Shown here piece after piece: positions 1-8,013 of a stretch of DNA of 64,000 nucleotides. The position numbers were made by a program, and so were the translations under genes. The notes under the pieces were generated by a model. The model was not told where the DNA came from and did no database searches. It worked only from the letters and a program-made list of their open reading frames with translations. Location of the stretch: assembly GCA_015065385.1 (NCBI GenBank), contig SVQK01000110.1:86204-150203 (forward strand), read 5' to 3'. Numbering within the stretch: the first letter of the stretch is position 1; each line of letters begins with the position of its first letter. This DNA is from Oscillospiraceae bacterium (GTDB taxonomy: Bacteria > Bacillota > Clostridia > Oscillospirales > CAG-272).

Positions 1-1005
1 GAAGACCGCGTCCGCCACGGTATAGATGGAATTGATGTCGTTCTTGTCCCGCTCGCCGAGCACCCTGTCGCGGTAGAACGCCTCGTTCTCCCCGCGGTAG
101 CTCTGCCGGTTCCATGTGTCGATGAAGTTCGGGTGGTACCAGCCCCTGAGATTCCACTCGTCGTAGGCGATCTTGATCTTTTTCTCCATCCCCAGCGCCG
201 TCAGGTACGCCCGGACGCGGTTGATGGCACCTGCTATATCCTCGCCCGTGCGGAGCATGACCGTGTCGTAGCCGTCCGGGATCAGGCCGTTTGCCGTGTT
301 GCCCCAGTAGCCGTGGATGGAGATCCAGTCGAGGTAGACCCCGGCGGTCCGGAGCAGGTTCAGGTTCCAGTCGAGATTGTCGATGGAGGCGGCGGAGAGC
401 TCGAGCGTCGGATCCACCCGGAGCATCATCTTGGCGGATTCCCGCACCAGACGTCCCCATTCCTCCGCGTCCTTCGCGCCGATTTCGTGCCCGCCCCAGT
501 TTTCGTTTCCGATGCTCCAGTATTTCACGCGATGGGGCTCGGGATATCCGTTGACGATCCGCTCCTTCGCAAATCGGCCCATGTCGCGGAGGTTGCAGTA
601 TTCCACCCAGTCGCTCATGGCCTCGGCCGATCCGGTGCCGGCGTTCGTGCAGATGTAGGGCTCGCAGCCGATCTTGCGGCAGAGCTTCACGAATTCGTCC
701 GTCCCGAAGGCGTGGGATTCCTCCACCCGCCATGCCTTGTCGTAGGTCGGGACGCGGGTCTTCCCCACTCCGGCGTGCCAGTCGTAGGCCGAGACGTAGC
801 ATCCTCCCGGCCAGCGGATGATGGGCGTTTTGATGGCCCGCATCGCCTCGATCACGTCCGCGCGGAATCCGTCCTCATCGGCAAAGGGGGACGACGGATC
901 GAACACGCCGCCGTAGATCTGGCGGTGAAAATGTTCCAAAAAATGGCCGTACAGCATCGGATCGGCCTCGCCGACTTTGTGTCTGGGACTGCAAATGATT
1001 TTCAT
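1..1005 (-). CDS. GH51 alpha-L-arabinofuranosidase, C-terminus cut by window edge
   Basis: The minus-strand frame opens with MKIICSPRHKVGEADPML and continues with WPGGCYVSAYDW and then YWSIGNENWGG, which carries the GNE acid/base motif of clan GH-A family 51. The family releases terminal arabinofuranosyl groups from arabinan and arabinoxylan oligosaccharides. No signal peptide is visible, so it should act in the cytoplasm on imported oligosaccharides. About 335 residues are inside the window; family members are near 500, so the nucleophile region lies off the left edge. The chosen ATG has a GAGGTG ribosome site four bases upstream. An ATG at 1017 overlapping the stop of the upstream gene (ATGA) is the alternative start. 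The overlap implies translational coupling with the DUF4038 lipoprotein gene. Confidence 0.88.
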   Translation of the reverse strand, partial: MKIICSPRHKVGEADPMLYGHFLEHFHRQIYGGVFDPSSPFADEDGFRADVIEAMRAIKTPIIRWPGGCYVSAYDWHAGVGKTRVPTYDKAWRVEESHAFGTDEFVKLCRKIGCEPYICTNAGTGSAEAMSDWVEYCNLRDMGRFAKERIVNGYPEPHRVKYWSIGNENWGGHEIGAKDAEEWGRLVRESAKMMLRVDPTLELSAASIDNLDWNLNLLRTAGVYLDWISIHGYWGNTANGLIPDGYDTVMLRTGEDIAGAINRVRAYLTALGMEKKIKIAYDEWNLRGWYHPNFIDTWNRQSYRGENEAFYRDRVLGERDKNDINSIYTVADAVF

Positions 1006-1013
1006 GCCGCACC

Positions 1014-2948
1014 TCATTTCTTTCTCAAAAACAGTACATAATCCGTCGGATCCGGCTTTTCGGGGGCTTTCCACGCGCCGTCTCCGTCCGCCCTGACCTC
1101 GCCGATCCCGACAGTCTCCCCCGTCCGCGGATCGAACCATTCCGCCAGATAGTACGCGTTCGGATCCATGCCGCGGACGGTGCCGGATCCCCTGCTCTGC
1201 CGGTAGAGGTAGATCACATAAGTCTCGTCCCCGACGGATGCCGCGGCGTAAAACGCTCCGTCCGGCTTGAACCGCGTCTTGTCGGTGAAATCCGGTTTCA
1301 GATTCCACCAGTCAAAGGTCTCGAAAAACCGCCGCATGATGCCCTGCTGCCGCGCGGATTCAAACTCGACCGCCTCTCTCCACCGCACGGCCTTGTCCGC
1401 CGGCGTGATCGAATCGAGCCCGTCGTTCGAGGTTGTGTTGAGGTCGTACGTTCCGTTGTACAGCCAGATATCCGCCGCGCCGTAGCCCACGCCAGCGAAT
1501 CCGTCCAGCATGGAGATCCACGACTGCATCCGCGCGCCGGTGTCCTTCGTCCAGAGGTTGCAGTAACGGCTTTCGTAGTTGATCGCCACCCGGTCGCTTT
1601 TCCAGTAGTCCCGCGCGATCCTTCCGTCGTCCTGCCCGGCGATGTTCGGACTCCACTGCGCCGCCCACCAGTTGTGTCCCGTGCGCTCCGCCGTGTCTTC
1701 CCCGTAAAACGCCGACCGTCCCCCGTTGTCCCTGTCGCCCGCCGAGGATCCCTCTCCGGAGACCGTCGTATAGACCGCGTTTTCCTGATGGCAGGACAGA
1801 GGATGCCTGTACGCGTCGTATTTGTGGATGTATTCCGCGACCGTCACCCACGGGTTGTTCGAATAATCGTAGATCTTCTGGTCCCCGCGCTCGCGGTAGA
1901 AATCGTTGTCGGCCTCCTGCGCGAGCGTCCACATCACCGGAAAGGCGGAATACCGCGCGACCCAGTAGCGGGAGATGGCTTCGAGATACTGATCGTCCTC
2001 CATCAGATCCTCGCTCATCGCGCTGCAGAAGAAGAATTCCGCGTTAGCGTGGACAAGGCCCTTTTCCGCGATGTACCGGTAATACCGGTCGTTCTTCTCA
2101 AAGGCGGCGGCGTCCGACCGGTCGAGTTCTCCGTCGGCGAGGTTCGCCTTCGTCCCGATCGGCTCGGACTGATAGACCGTAAAGCCCTGTTCGACGCGCT
2201 TGTCCACGATATACCGGAAGTGGGATTCTGCGCCGGTGTCCCCCGCGTGCGGGCCGGGGGCGTCATATTCCTCCTCGAGCATGTTCCAGTGCGTGTCTCC
2301 GAGGTAGAAGAACGGCGTTCCGTCCGCGTAGACAAAATGCTTCGAGCCGTCCGTCGTGACAAATCCGCGCCGGTAGATCTCAAGATCGCCGGAATAGGGC
2401 ATCGCCTTCACCGTCCCGGTTTTCCCGTCGAGATCGGGATCGTTCGGAGCGGCGGTCACATACGTCCATTCGCCCGGCTCGGTCGGGGCAAACCGCACGA
2501 TGAACGTCCGCCCGCCGTTCCAGAATCCCGGGATCTTCAGCGTCGTTCCCGTCTCCGGATTCGTGAGTACGGCGTCAAACTGCGCGTACACCTGCTTGCT
2601 CTCACGGTATGTCTTGTTCGAAGTAAAGGCAAGATCCACCGCGATCCATGTCTCTGTCTCAACTACCATAGGTTCTTCCTCCTTCGGCCCGGCTTCGGCT
2701 GGCTCCGTTTCGGGCGGTTCCGTTTCGGGCGGTTCGGTTTCCATGAGTACCGGTTCGGGTCTGACCGTTTCGATCCGTTCCTTCTGCGTCTCAGGCTCTT
2801 GTCCGGCGGATCCGGAGCAGGCAAACAGGCTCAGGCTCAGCAGCGAAGCGACAAGGATCCGTGTCGCCGTCCAACGGAGGCGGATTCCCCCTTTGCCGTT
2901 TCTCCCGTCCGGATCCGGGGCTTTTCGGGATGCGCGAAACTGCTTCAT
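1014..2948 (-). CDS. Lipoprotein with DUF5060, DUF4038 and putative collagen-binding domains (apiosidase-like hydrolase)
   Basis: 644 residues from an ATG preceded by GGAGGTGGATC. The N-terminus has a basic stretch, a hydrophobic segment and the lipobox LFAC, so the protein should be lipid-anchored outside the membrane. A Glu/Pro/Thr-rich linker follows (repeats of TEPPE), then a beta-sandwich like DUF5060 (FWNGGRTFIVRFAPTEPGEW), a TIM-barrel DUF4038 domain with the typical FYLGDTHWN motif, and a C-terminal domain ending WFDPRTGETVG...YVLFLRKK. DUF4038 proteins include apiosidases and other glycosidases of plant cell-wall side chains; the exact substrate is not readable from sequence. It overlaps the GH51 gene, which suggests surface cleavage followed by cytoplasmic arabinose release (inference). 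An upstream start at 3131 is unlikely because it would bury the signal peptide. Confidence 0.82.
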   Translation of the reverse strand: MKQFRASRKAPDPDGRNGKGGIRLRWTATRILVASLLSLSLFACSGSAGQEPETQKERIETVRPEPVLMETEPPETEPPETEPAEAGPKEEEPMVVETETWIAVDLAFTSNKTYRESKQVYAQFDAVLTNPETGTTLKIPGFWNGGRTFIVRFAPTEPGEWTYVTAAPNDPDLDGKTGTVKAMPYSGDLEIYRRGFVTTDGSKHFVYADGTPFFYLGDTHWNMLEEEYDAPGPHAGDTGAESHFRYIVDKRVEQGFTVYQSEPIGTKANLADGELDRSDAAAFEKNDRYYRYIAEKGLVHANAEFFFCSAMSEDLMEDDQYLEAISRYWVARYSAFPVMWTLAQEADNDFYRERGDQKIYDYSNNPWVTVAEYIHKYDAYRHPLSCHQENAVYTTVSGEGSSAGDRDNGGRSAFYGEDTAERTGHNWWAAQWSPNIAGQDDGRIARDYWKSDRVAINYESRYCNLWTKDTGARMQSWISMLDGFAGVGYGAADIWLYNGTYDLNTTSNDGLDSITPADKAVRWREAVEFESARQQGIMRRFFETFDWWNLKPDFTDKTRFKPDGAFYAAASVGDETYVIYLYRQSRGSGTVRGMDPNAYYLAEWFDPRTGETVGIGEVRADGDGAWKAPEKPDPTDYVLFLRKK

Positions 2949-3008
2949 GATCCACCTCCGAGCTGAGGCCGAACCGGGATTTGGTGATCGGAACGGTCTT
3001 CCGCGTAC

Positions 3009-3037
3009 ATAATACCACAATTTTGTGACAAAACTAT
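3009..3037 (-). promoter_or_regulatory. Extended -10 promoter with overlapping palindrome, for the DUF4038 lipoprotein gene
   Basis: On the minus strand the -10 is TATTAT (3014-3009), preceded by TGG (extended -10 TG); the -35 is poor. The perfect inverted repeat TTTTGTGACAAAA (3021-3033) lies between the -10 and -35 positions, which is where a repressor would bind. Confidence 0.5.
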
Positions 3038-3124
3038 GTACATCTTTGCCCGATTGATGGGACGACGCGCAAAAAGCAGGATTTCGATCCGCTCCCGCCG
3101 ATTTCTGCCGATTGCCAAATCTTA

Positions 3125-3153
3125 TTGACACATCCTTCCTTGCGCGTTATAAT
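3125..3153 (+). promoter_or_regulatory. Consensus sigma-70-type promoter for the epimerase gene
   Basis: TTGACA (3125-3130), a 17-base spacer and TATAAT (3148-3153): a perfect consensus. It drives the epimerase gene, divergent from the DUF4038 promoter about 110 bases away. Confidence 0.85.
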
Positions 3154-3189
3154 ACAGGTATCACACAGCCGCGACGGGAGGAAACCGCC

Positions 3190-4386
3190 ATGCGTGAGCT
3201 GACTGCCGAACTTGCCCGGGAGCTGACCGGACACATCATCCCCTTCTGGAAGAAACTGCGCGACGAGGAGCACGGCGGATACGCGGGACTTGTATCCTCC
3301 GATCTGACCGTCCGCCCCGAAGCCGACAAGGGATCCATCCAGAACAGCCGCATCCTCTGGTTCTTTTCCGAGGCATATCTGCTTCTCGGGGATCCGTCCC
3401 TGCTCGACGAAGCGGAGCACGCCTATTCCATGCTCCGCCGGATGACGGACGAAAATAACGGCGGGTTGTACTGGTCCATCCGCGCGGACGGAACCGTGGC
3501 AGACGGAACGAAGCACACCTACTGCCAGGCCTTCGCGCTCTACGGACTCGCCTCCTATGCCCGCGCCTCCCGTTGTCCGGACGTGCTCACCCGGGCCCGC
3601 GCGCAGTTCGATCTGATGGAGGCGAAGTGCCGGGACGAAGACGGGATCCTCGAATCGTTCACGGAAACATGGGGACCGGAGGAAAACCGGAAGCTCAGCG
3701 GAAGCGGCGTTTTGGCCTTCCGCACGATGAACACCCTTTTGCATGTGATCGAGGCCTATACCGGATTCTGCCGGGCCGTCAAAGAATGTCGGGCGTCCGC
3801 TGGCGAAGAGGAGGCGGTGAAGGAACGGCTGCGCTGGCTCGTCTCGCTTTGGGAGAGCAGGATCTATAACCGGGACAGGCGGAGGCAGGAGGTTTTCTTC
3901 GACGCGAAATACCGCTCCCTCGCCGACGTGCACTCCTACGGACACGACATCGAGGCGAGCTGGCTGATCGAAGAATCGCTCGAAGTCCTGAACGATCCCG
4001 CCCTCACCTCGCGCATCCGCCCCCTTCTGCTCGAACTGGCGGATCACGTTCTGACGGAGGCCATGAGCGAAACCGGACTCGCCAACGAACGCGCAGACGG
4101 GAAGACCGACGAACGCCGCTGCTGGTGGGTTCAGGCGGAGGCGATGCGCGGATTTCTCGGGGCATGGGAGAAAACTGGCGAGGCGCGGTACCGGGACGCG
4201 GTGCTGACGGAATGGCGCTTCATCCGGGAGCGCCTCATAGACAGACGTCCCGGCGGCGAATGGTTCCGCACCCTCTCACCCGATGGCACGCCGTACTGGA
4301 ACGAACCGGCCGCGGATCCGTGGAAGGCGCCCTATCACAACGGACGGCTGGCAATGGAGTTCATCCGCCTCGATCCCGAGGTCTGA
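3190..4386 (+). CDS. AGE-family epimerase, probably cellobiose 2-epimerase
   Basis: 398 residues from an ATG with a GGGAGG ribosome site; an ATG at 3112 would lie upstream of the promoter and is rejected. The protein is an N-acylglucosamine 2-epimerase-type (alpha/alpha)6 barrel. Visible family features are IQNSRILWFFSEAY (Arg/Trp pair), HSYGHDIEASWLIEES (catalytic His and Glu), RCWWVQAEAMRGF and PYHNGR near the C-terminus. The length and the PYHNGR ending fit cellobiose or mannobiose 2-epimerases (EC 5.1.3.11 type), which convert cellobiose to glucosyl-mannose for phosphorolysis. No signal peptide: cytoplasmic. A GH9 enzyme follows on the same strand, consistent with beta-glucan oligosaccharide use. 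Substrate choice between cello- and manno-oligosaccharides cannot be made from sequence. Confidence 0.8.
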   Translation: MRELTAELARELTGHIIPFWKKLRDEEHGGYAGLVSSDLTVRPEADKGSIQNSRILWFFSEAYLLLGDPSLLDEAEHAYSMLRRMTDENNGGLYWSIRADGTVADGTKHTYCQAFALYGLASYARASRCPDVLTRARAQFDLMEAKCRDEDGILESFTETWGPEENRKLSGSGVLAFRTMNTLLHVIEAYTGFCRAVKECRASAGEEEAVKERLRWLVSLWESRIYNRDRRRQEVFFDAKYRSLADVHSYGHDIEASWLIEESLEVLNDPALTSRIRPLLLELADHVLTEAMSETGLANERADGKTDERRCWWVQAEAMRGFLGAWEKTGEARYRDAVLTEWRFIRERLIDRRPGGEWFRTLSPDGTPYWNEPAADPWKAPYHNGRLAMEFIRLDPEV

Positions 4387-4680
4387 TACTAATCTCAAGC
4401 GAAAAGGGAAACGCGGCTTTCTTTCGGATGAAAGCTCGCTCAACAAGTTGAGCAGCAAAGAACTTCATGGGTGAGGAGGTAATGGATAGGCTATACCAAT
4501 CAAGCGAAGCTGAAGCTTCGGCACACCAACGAAGTTTCGCGCAAAGCGCGAACTTCTGAAGCTATCCAACCTTATCAGAGTTATCGCACGCGATGCCCAT
4601 CCGCTCAACAAGTTGAGCCGCACGGCGATTCGCACTCTACATGGAGCGATCAAAACCCATATAGTTTAGCTTTTTGGCTG
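4387..4680. repeat. Structured, repeat-like intergenic element with two identical hairpins
   Basis: Between the epimerase and GH9 genes is a segment unlike the neighbouring coding DNA. The 16-base hairpin GCTCAACAAGTTGAGC occurs twice (4438-4453 and 4603-4618). Between them lie a closing stem (GGATAG at 4484-4489 with CTATCC at 4562-4567) and two inner hairpins: CGAAGC/GCTTCG (4505-4520) and GAAGTT-T-CGCGC/GCGCGAACTTC (4531-4556). An outer pairing is ATGGGT (4467-4472) with ACCCAT (4655-4660). A 25-codon frame, MDRLYQSSEAEASAHQRSFA..., runs 4482-4559 behind GAGGAGGT but spans the hairpins. It could be a structured RNA, a MITE/REP-like repeat or a small leader ORF. No transposase is nearby. 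Confidence 0.5.
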
Positions 4681-4723
4681 AGAATAGTATGACGAAACAA
4701 ACGACTCGGAAAGGAGCAGCATC

Positions 4724-7207
4724 ATGAAGAAATCCGCAGAAAAAGGCTTTGCGCTCGATCCCGAAAAGGGGTATTTCACCTATCGCGGCGCGGACGTGAT
4801 GGCGTTCGACGACATCTATCCGGAGGGGCATCAGTCCGGCGTCAGTCTGATCCTGCACGGACACCGGCTCGCCACAAACGGGGACGTCCGCTTTGAACCG
4901 ACGCCCGGTCAGTGGCAGCCCGTCCCGAAGCAGACAGGAAGAGTTGTCGATCCGGAGACGAACAGCATCCGCGCCAGGCTCTCCTATCCCGACCATGAGC
5001 GGCATCTGCGCGGCTTCAACCCGATGATCTACCCCGACTTCGCCTTTGAGTACGAGGTCAACGTCCGCGGCGAGGGGGAATCCGTCACCGTGACCGTCGA
5101 TCTCGACCGCCCCGTCCCGCCCGAATTTCAGGGAAAGCTCTGCTTCAATCTGGAGCTCTTCCCGGGGGATCTCTTCGGAAAGCCGTGGATCATGGACGAT
5201 CACAGCGGCCTCTTCCCCCGTCAGCCGAACGGACCGGTGCAGGCGCGCGAGCCGAACCTTGCCCGCACCCTCCCGGAGGAAGAGCGCGACGGCCCCAAAA
5301 CCGACGCCGCCTCCCTTGCCGGGGACGGATCGGTCTACAACCCCATCGTCGCCGACGATCTGATCGCCGCGCCCTATGACGTCGGACGCCGCTTCACCTG
5401 CCGCCCGGACGACGCGATGAGCCGCTTCACCGTCGTGTCGGAAACCGCCGATCTGAAGCTGTACGACGGGCGGATGAATCACAACAACGGCTGGTTCGTC
5501 CTGTCCTCGGAGATCCCGGCCGGCATGAAAAAAGGCGCGATCCGCTGGACGATCACGCCGGACACCTCCGCCGAATGGATCTATGCGCCCGTGATTCAGA
5601 TCTCGCAGGCAGGCTACCATCCCGACGAGCCGAAAACCGCCGTCGTGGAGCTGGACAGCCGGGACGTCGGGGACGAGCGGGCAACGCTCTTCCGGATCAC
5701 GGAGCGGGGCGAGGAGGCGGTCGGAGAGCTTTCGGGCTCGGAATGGGGCCGTTTCCTCCGTTACCGGTACAAAACCTTCGACTTCACCGACGCGAAGGAA
5801 GAGGGGCTGTACCGCATCCGCTTCGGCGCGTCCGAAACGCCCGTTTTCAAAGTCGCCCGGGACGTCTATGAGCGCGGCGTCTGGCAGCCCGTTCTCGAAT
5901 ACTTCCTGCCGGTGCAGATGTGCCACATGAGAGTGAGCGAGAAATACCGCGTCTGGCACGACCGCTGCCACATCGACGACGCGAAAATGGCTCCGGTGAA
6001 CTGCAACCACATCGACGGCTACGCGCAGGGACCGTCCACGCTCACGTCCTTTGCGCCGGGCGAACACGTCCCGGGACTGGACGCCGGAGGATGGCACGAC
6101 GCGGGGGACTTCGATCTGCGGGTCGAATCGCAGGCCGGGGAGTCCTACATTCTCGCCCTGACCTACGAGACCTTCGGCGTGGATTACGACGCGACGACGG
6201 TGGATCAAGCGGCGAAGACCGTGGAAATCCACCAGCCGGACGGAAAGAACGACATCCTGCAGCAGGTCGAACACGGCATGCTCTCCGTCGCCGGGGGATA
6301 CAAATCGCTCGGGCGGCTGTACCGGGGGATCATCTGCGGGAGCCTCCGCCAGTATGTTCTGCTGGGCGACGCCGCGGCCATGACCGACGGGATCCCCGGG
6401 AACGAGGACGACCGCTGGGTCTTCACGGAGGACAACCCGCCGAGAGAGCTCACCACCGCCGCACAGATGGCCGCCTGCGCAAGAGTTCTCCGCGCTTTCA
6501 ATCCATCCCTCTCCGCCGACTGTCTGAAGGCCGCCCGGGAGCTCTATGAGAAGACCGCGTGGGAAGGCCGGGCGGAAACCGCGAAGATCCACGCCGCCGC
6601 CGAGCTTCTTCTCACGACCGGGGAGGAGGAATACCGGGCGTTCCTGCTCTCGGAAAAGGACTGCGTCGTGAAAAACATCCGCTCCCTCGGCTGGATCGTC
6701 TGCCGTGTGCTCGACGCGGTCTCCGACGAGGATTTCTCCAAAGCTGTCCGGGACGCGCTGATCCCCGAGCGGGACCGGTACGAAGCGGAGAGCGCGGAAA
6801 CGCCCTACGGTATCCCCTACCGTCCGCACATCTGGGGCGCTGGATGGGACATTCAATCCCTCGGATTCCGGTACTACTTCCTGCACCGGGCATTCCCCGA
6901 CCTCTTCCCGCGGGATCTGATCTTCCGTGCGCTCCACTTCATCCTCGGCTGTCATCCCGGATCGAACGCCGCTTCCTTCGCGTCCGGCGTGGGGGCGGAA
7001 TCGGCCATTCCCGCCTACGGAGCCAACCGCTCGGACTGGTCCTATATCCCCGGAGGCGTCGTGTCCGGAACCGCCCTGATCCGTCCCGATTTTCCGGAGC
7101 TTTTGAAATTCCCCTTCCTCTGGCAGCAGACGGAATATGTCATGGGAGGCGGATCCTCTCACTACATGTTCCTCGTGCTCGCCGTCCGCAGCCTGCTCGG
7201 CCTCTGA
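4724..7207 (+). CDS. GH9 family glycoside hydrolase with N-terminal beta domains
   Basis: 827 residues, ribosome site AAAGGAG. After about 280 residues of beta-rich sequence with no confident assignment, an Ig-like cellulase N-terminal domain begins (QISQAGYHPDEPKTAVVELD), followed by the GH9 (alpha/alpha)6 catalytic domain. DAGGWHDAGDFD at residues 453-464 holds the two catalytic Asp candidates (D459, D462). Near the C-terminus, QQTEYVMGGGSSHYMF supplies the probable general-acid Glu. This ending is closer to GH9 exo-acting and glucosaminidase-type members than to classical endoglucanases (from memory of the family). No signal peptide, so probably an intracellular enzyme trimming imported cello-oligosaccharides, consistent with the epimerase upstream. 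Substrate is inferred only. Confidence 0.82.
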   Translation: MKKSAEKGFALDPEKGYFTYRGADVMAFDDIYPEGHQSGVSLILHGHRLATNGDVRFEPTPGQWQPVPKQTGRVVDPETNSIRARLSYPDHERHLRGFNPMIYPDFAFEYEVNVRGEGESVTVTVDLDRPVPPEFQGKLCFNLELFPGDLFGKPWIMDDHSGLFPRQPNGPVQAREPNLARTLPEEERDGPKTDAASLAGDGSVYNPIVADDLIAAPYDVGRRFTCRPDDAMSRFTVVSETADLKLYDGRMNHNNGWFVLSSEIPAGMKKGAIRWTITPDTSAEWIYAPVIQISQAGYHPDEPKTAVVELDSRDVGDERATLFRITERGEEAVGELSGSEWGRFLRYRYKTFDFTDAKEEGLYRIRFGASETPVFKVARDVYERGVWQPVLEYFLPVQMCHMRVSEKYRVWHDRCHIDDAKMAPVNCNHIDGYAQGPSTLTSFAPGEHVPGLDAGGWHDAGDFDLRVESQAGESYILALTYETFGVDYDATTVDQAAKTVEIHQPDGKNDILQQVEHGMLSVAGGYKSLGRLYRGIICGSLRQYVLLGDAAAMTDGIPGNEDDRWVFTEDNPPRELTTAAQMAACARVLRAFNPSLSADCLKAARELYEKTAWEGRAETAKIHAAAELLLTTGEEEYRAFLLSEKDCVVKNIRSLGWIVCRVLDAVSDEDFSKAVRDALIPERDRYEAESAETPYGIPYRPHIWGAGWDIQSLGFRYYFLHRAFPDLFPRDLIFRALHFILGCHPGSNAASFASGVGAESAIPAYGANRSDWSYIPGGVVSGTALIRPDFPELLKFPFLWQQTEYVMGGGSSHYMFLVLAVRSLLGL

Positions 7208-7226
7208 CGCATCCGCCTGCGCTCCC

Positions 7227-7976
7227 TCAGCTCACCCCCGCAAGGATCCGCCGGATCAAGTCAGCGTAACGCTCCGGGTGGTTGAGGGAGAATTCCCCGT
7301 GATTCAGACCGGGCAGGGGGTGAAGAATGCAGGACGGGACAGTCTGACAAATCTTCTCCGCGGACCGCCTGATCACCCCCGTCTCCCGCTCCCCGAAGCA
7401 AACATGCACCTGGGCCGCCGCGGAACGGATCGAGTCCTTCAGCGCGTAGGAGGTGCTCGCTTTCATAAAGGAGATCATATCCTCCTTCCGGATCGCGCAG
7501 GTGTCGCGGTAGTACTCCTCGAAGAGTTCCGACTTGATGCGCAGGGACTTGAACTGCGCCTTCGCAAAGCCCCGGTTCCGGATCAACCCGTAGCTTGCGC
7601 CGAACGCCGGGGCGATCAGCGCGTTCGTCAGCCGGGACGGGATCACAGACGCGCTCTCCGCCAACGCTGCCCGGCAGACTTTCCCCCGGCGCGAAAGCAC
7701 CTCGAGAAGGATCTGCCCGCCGAGCGAAAGTCCCCCGATCAAGAGCGCCGACCCGCCGCACCGCTCGTCGAGAAAGGCGAGGATCTCCTCCGCGTTGTCC
7801 TCGATCGACGTGAACGGCCTGTCGCTTCCCGCGTGCCCGTCGAGAACCGGGAGTATGACGCAGTACTCATGTTCAAGCAGCCGCGCCGCCTCCCGGTAGT
7901 TCCACCACGACAGGCCTCCGCCGTGAAGGAGAAGGATCGTTTTTCCCCGATCCGAGCCGAATTCCAGAACCTTCAT
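7227..7976 (-). CDS. Alpha/beta-fold hydrolase
   Basis: 249 residues from the ATG preceded by GGAGGAGGATCGGTC. It has the alpha/beta-hydrolase layout: oxyanion-hole HGGG after strand 3 (ILLLHGGGLSWW), nucleophile elbow GLSLGG, an acidic residue after strand 7 (CFGERETG) and the catalytic His in GLNHGEFS. No signal peptide, so cytoplasmic. Family members are esterases, lipases or C-C hydrolases; nothing here fixes the substrate. It lies 37 bases downstream of the SLH gene on the same strand and is probably co-transcribed with it. Its stop is 19 bases from the convergent GH9 stop, leaving no room for a clear terminator. Confidence 0.8.
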   Translation of the reverse strand: MKVLEFGSDRGKTILLLHGGGLSWWNYREAARLLEHEYCVILPVLDGHAGSDRPFTSIEDNAEEILAFLDERCGGSALLIGGLSLGGQILLEVLSRRGKVCRAALAESASVIPSRLTNALIAPAFGASYGLIRNRGFAKAQFKSLRIKSELFEEYYRDTCAIRKEDMISFMKASTSYALKDSIRSAAAQVHVCFGERETGVIRRSAEKICQTVPSCILHPLPGLNHGEFSLNHPERYADLIRRILAGVS

Positions 7977-8013
7977 GACCGATCCTCCTCCGCTTCTTTT
8001 CACAGCCTCCGGT

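Noticed and set aside
4482..4559. 25-codon leader peptide as a real gene
   Set aside because: It has a ribosome-site-like GAGGAGGT, but the spacing is too short and the codons are dictated by overlapping hairpins; kept as part of the structured element only.
4637..7162. 841-codon open frame antisense to the GH9 gene
   Set aside because: Composition is the Arg/Val/Gly/His-rich shadow expected opposite a G+C-rich gene; no family motif or ribosome site, and the GH9 frame has real motifs.
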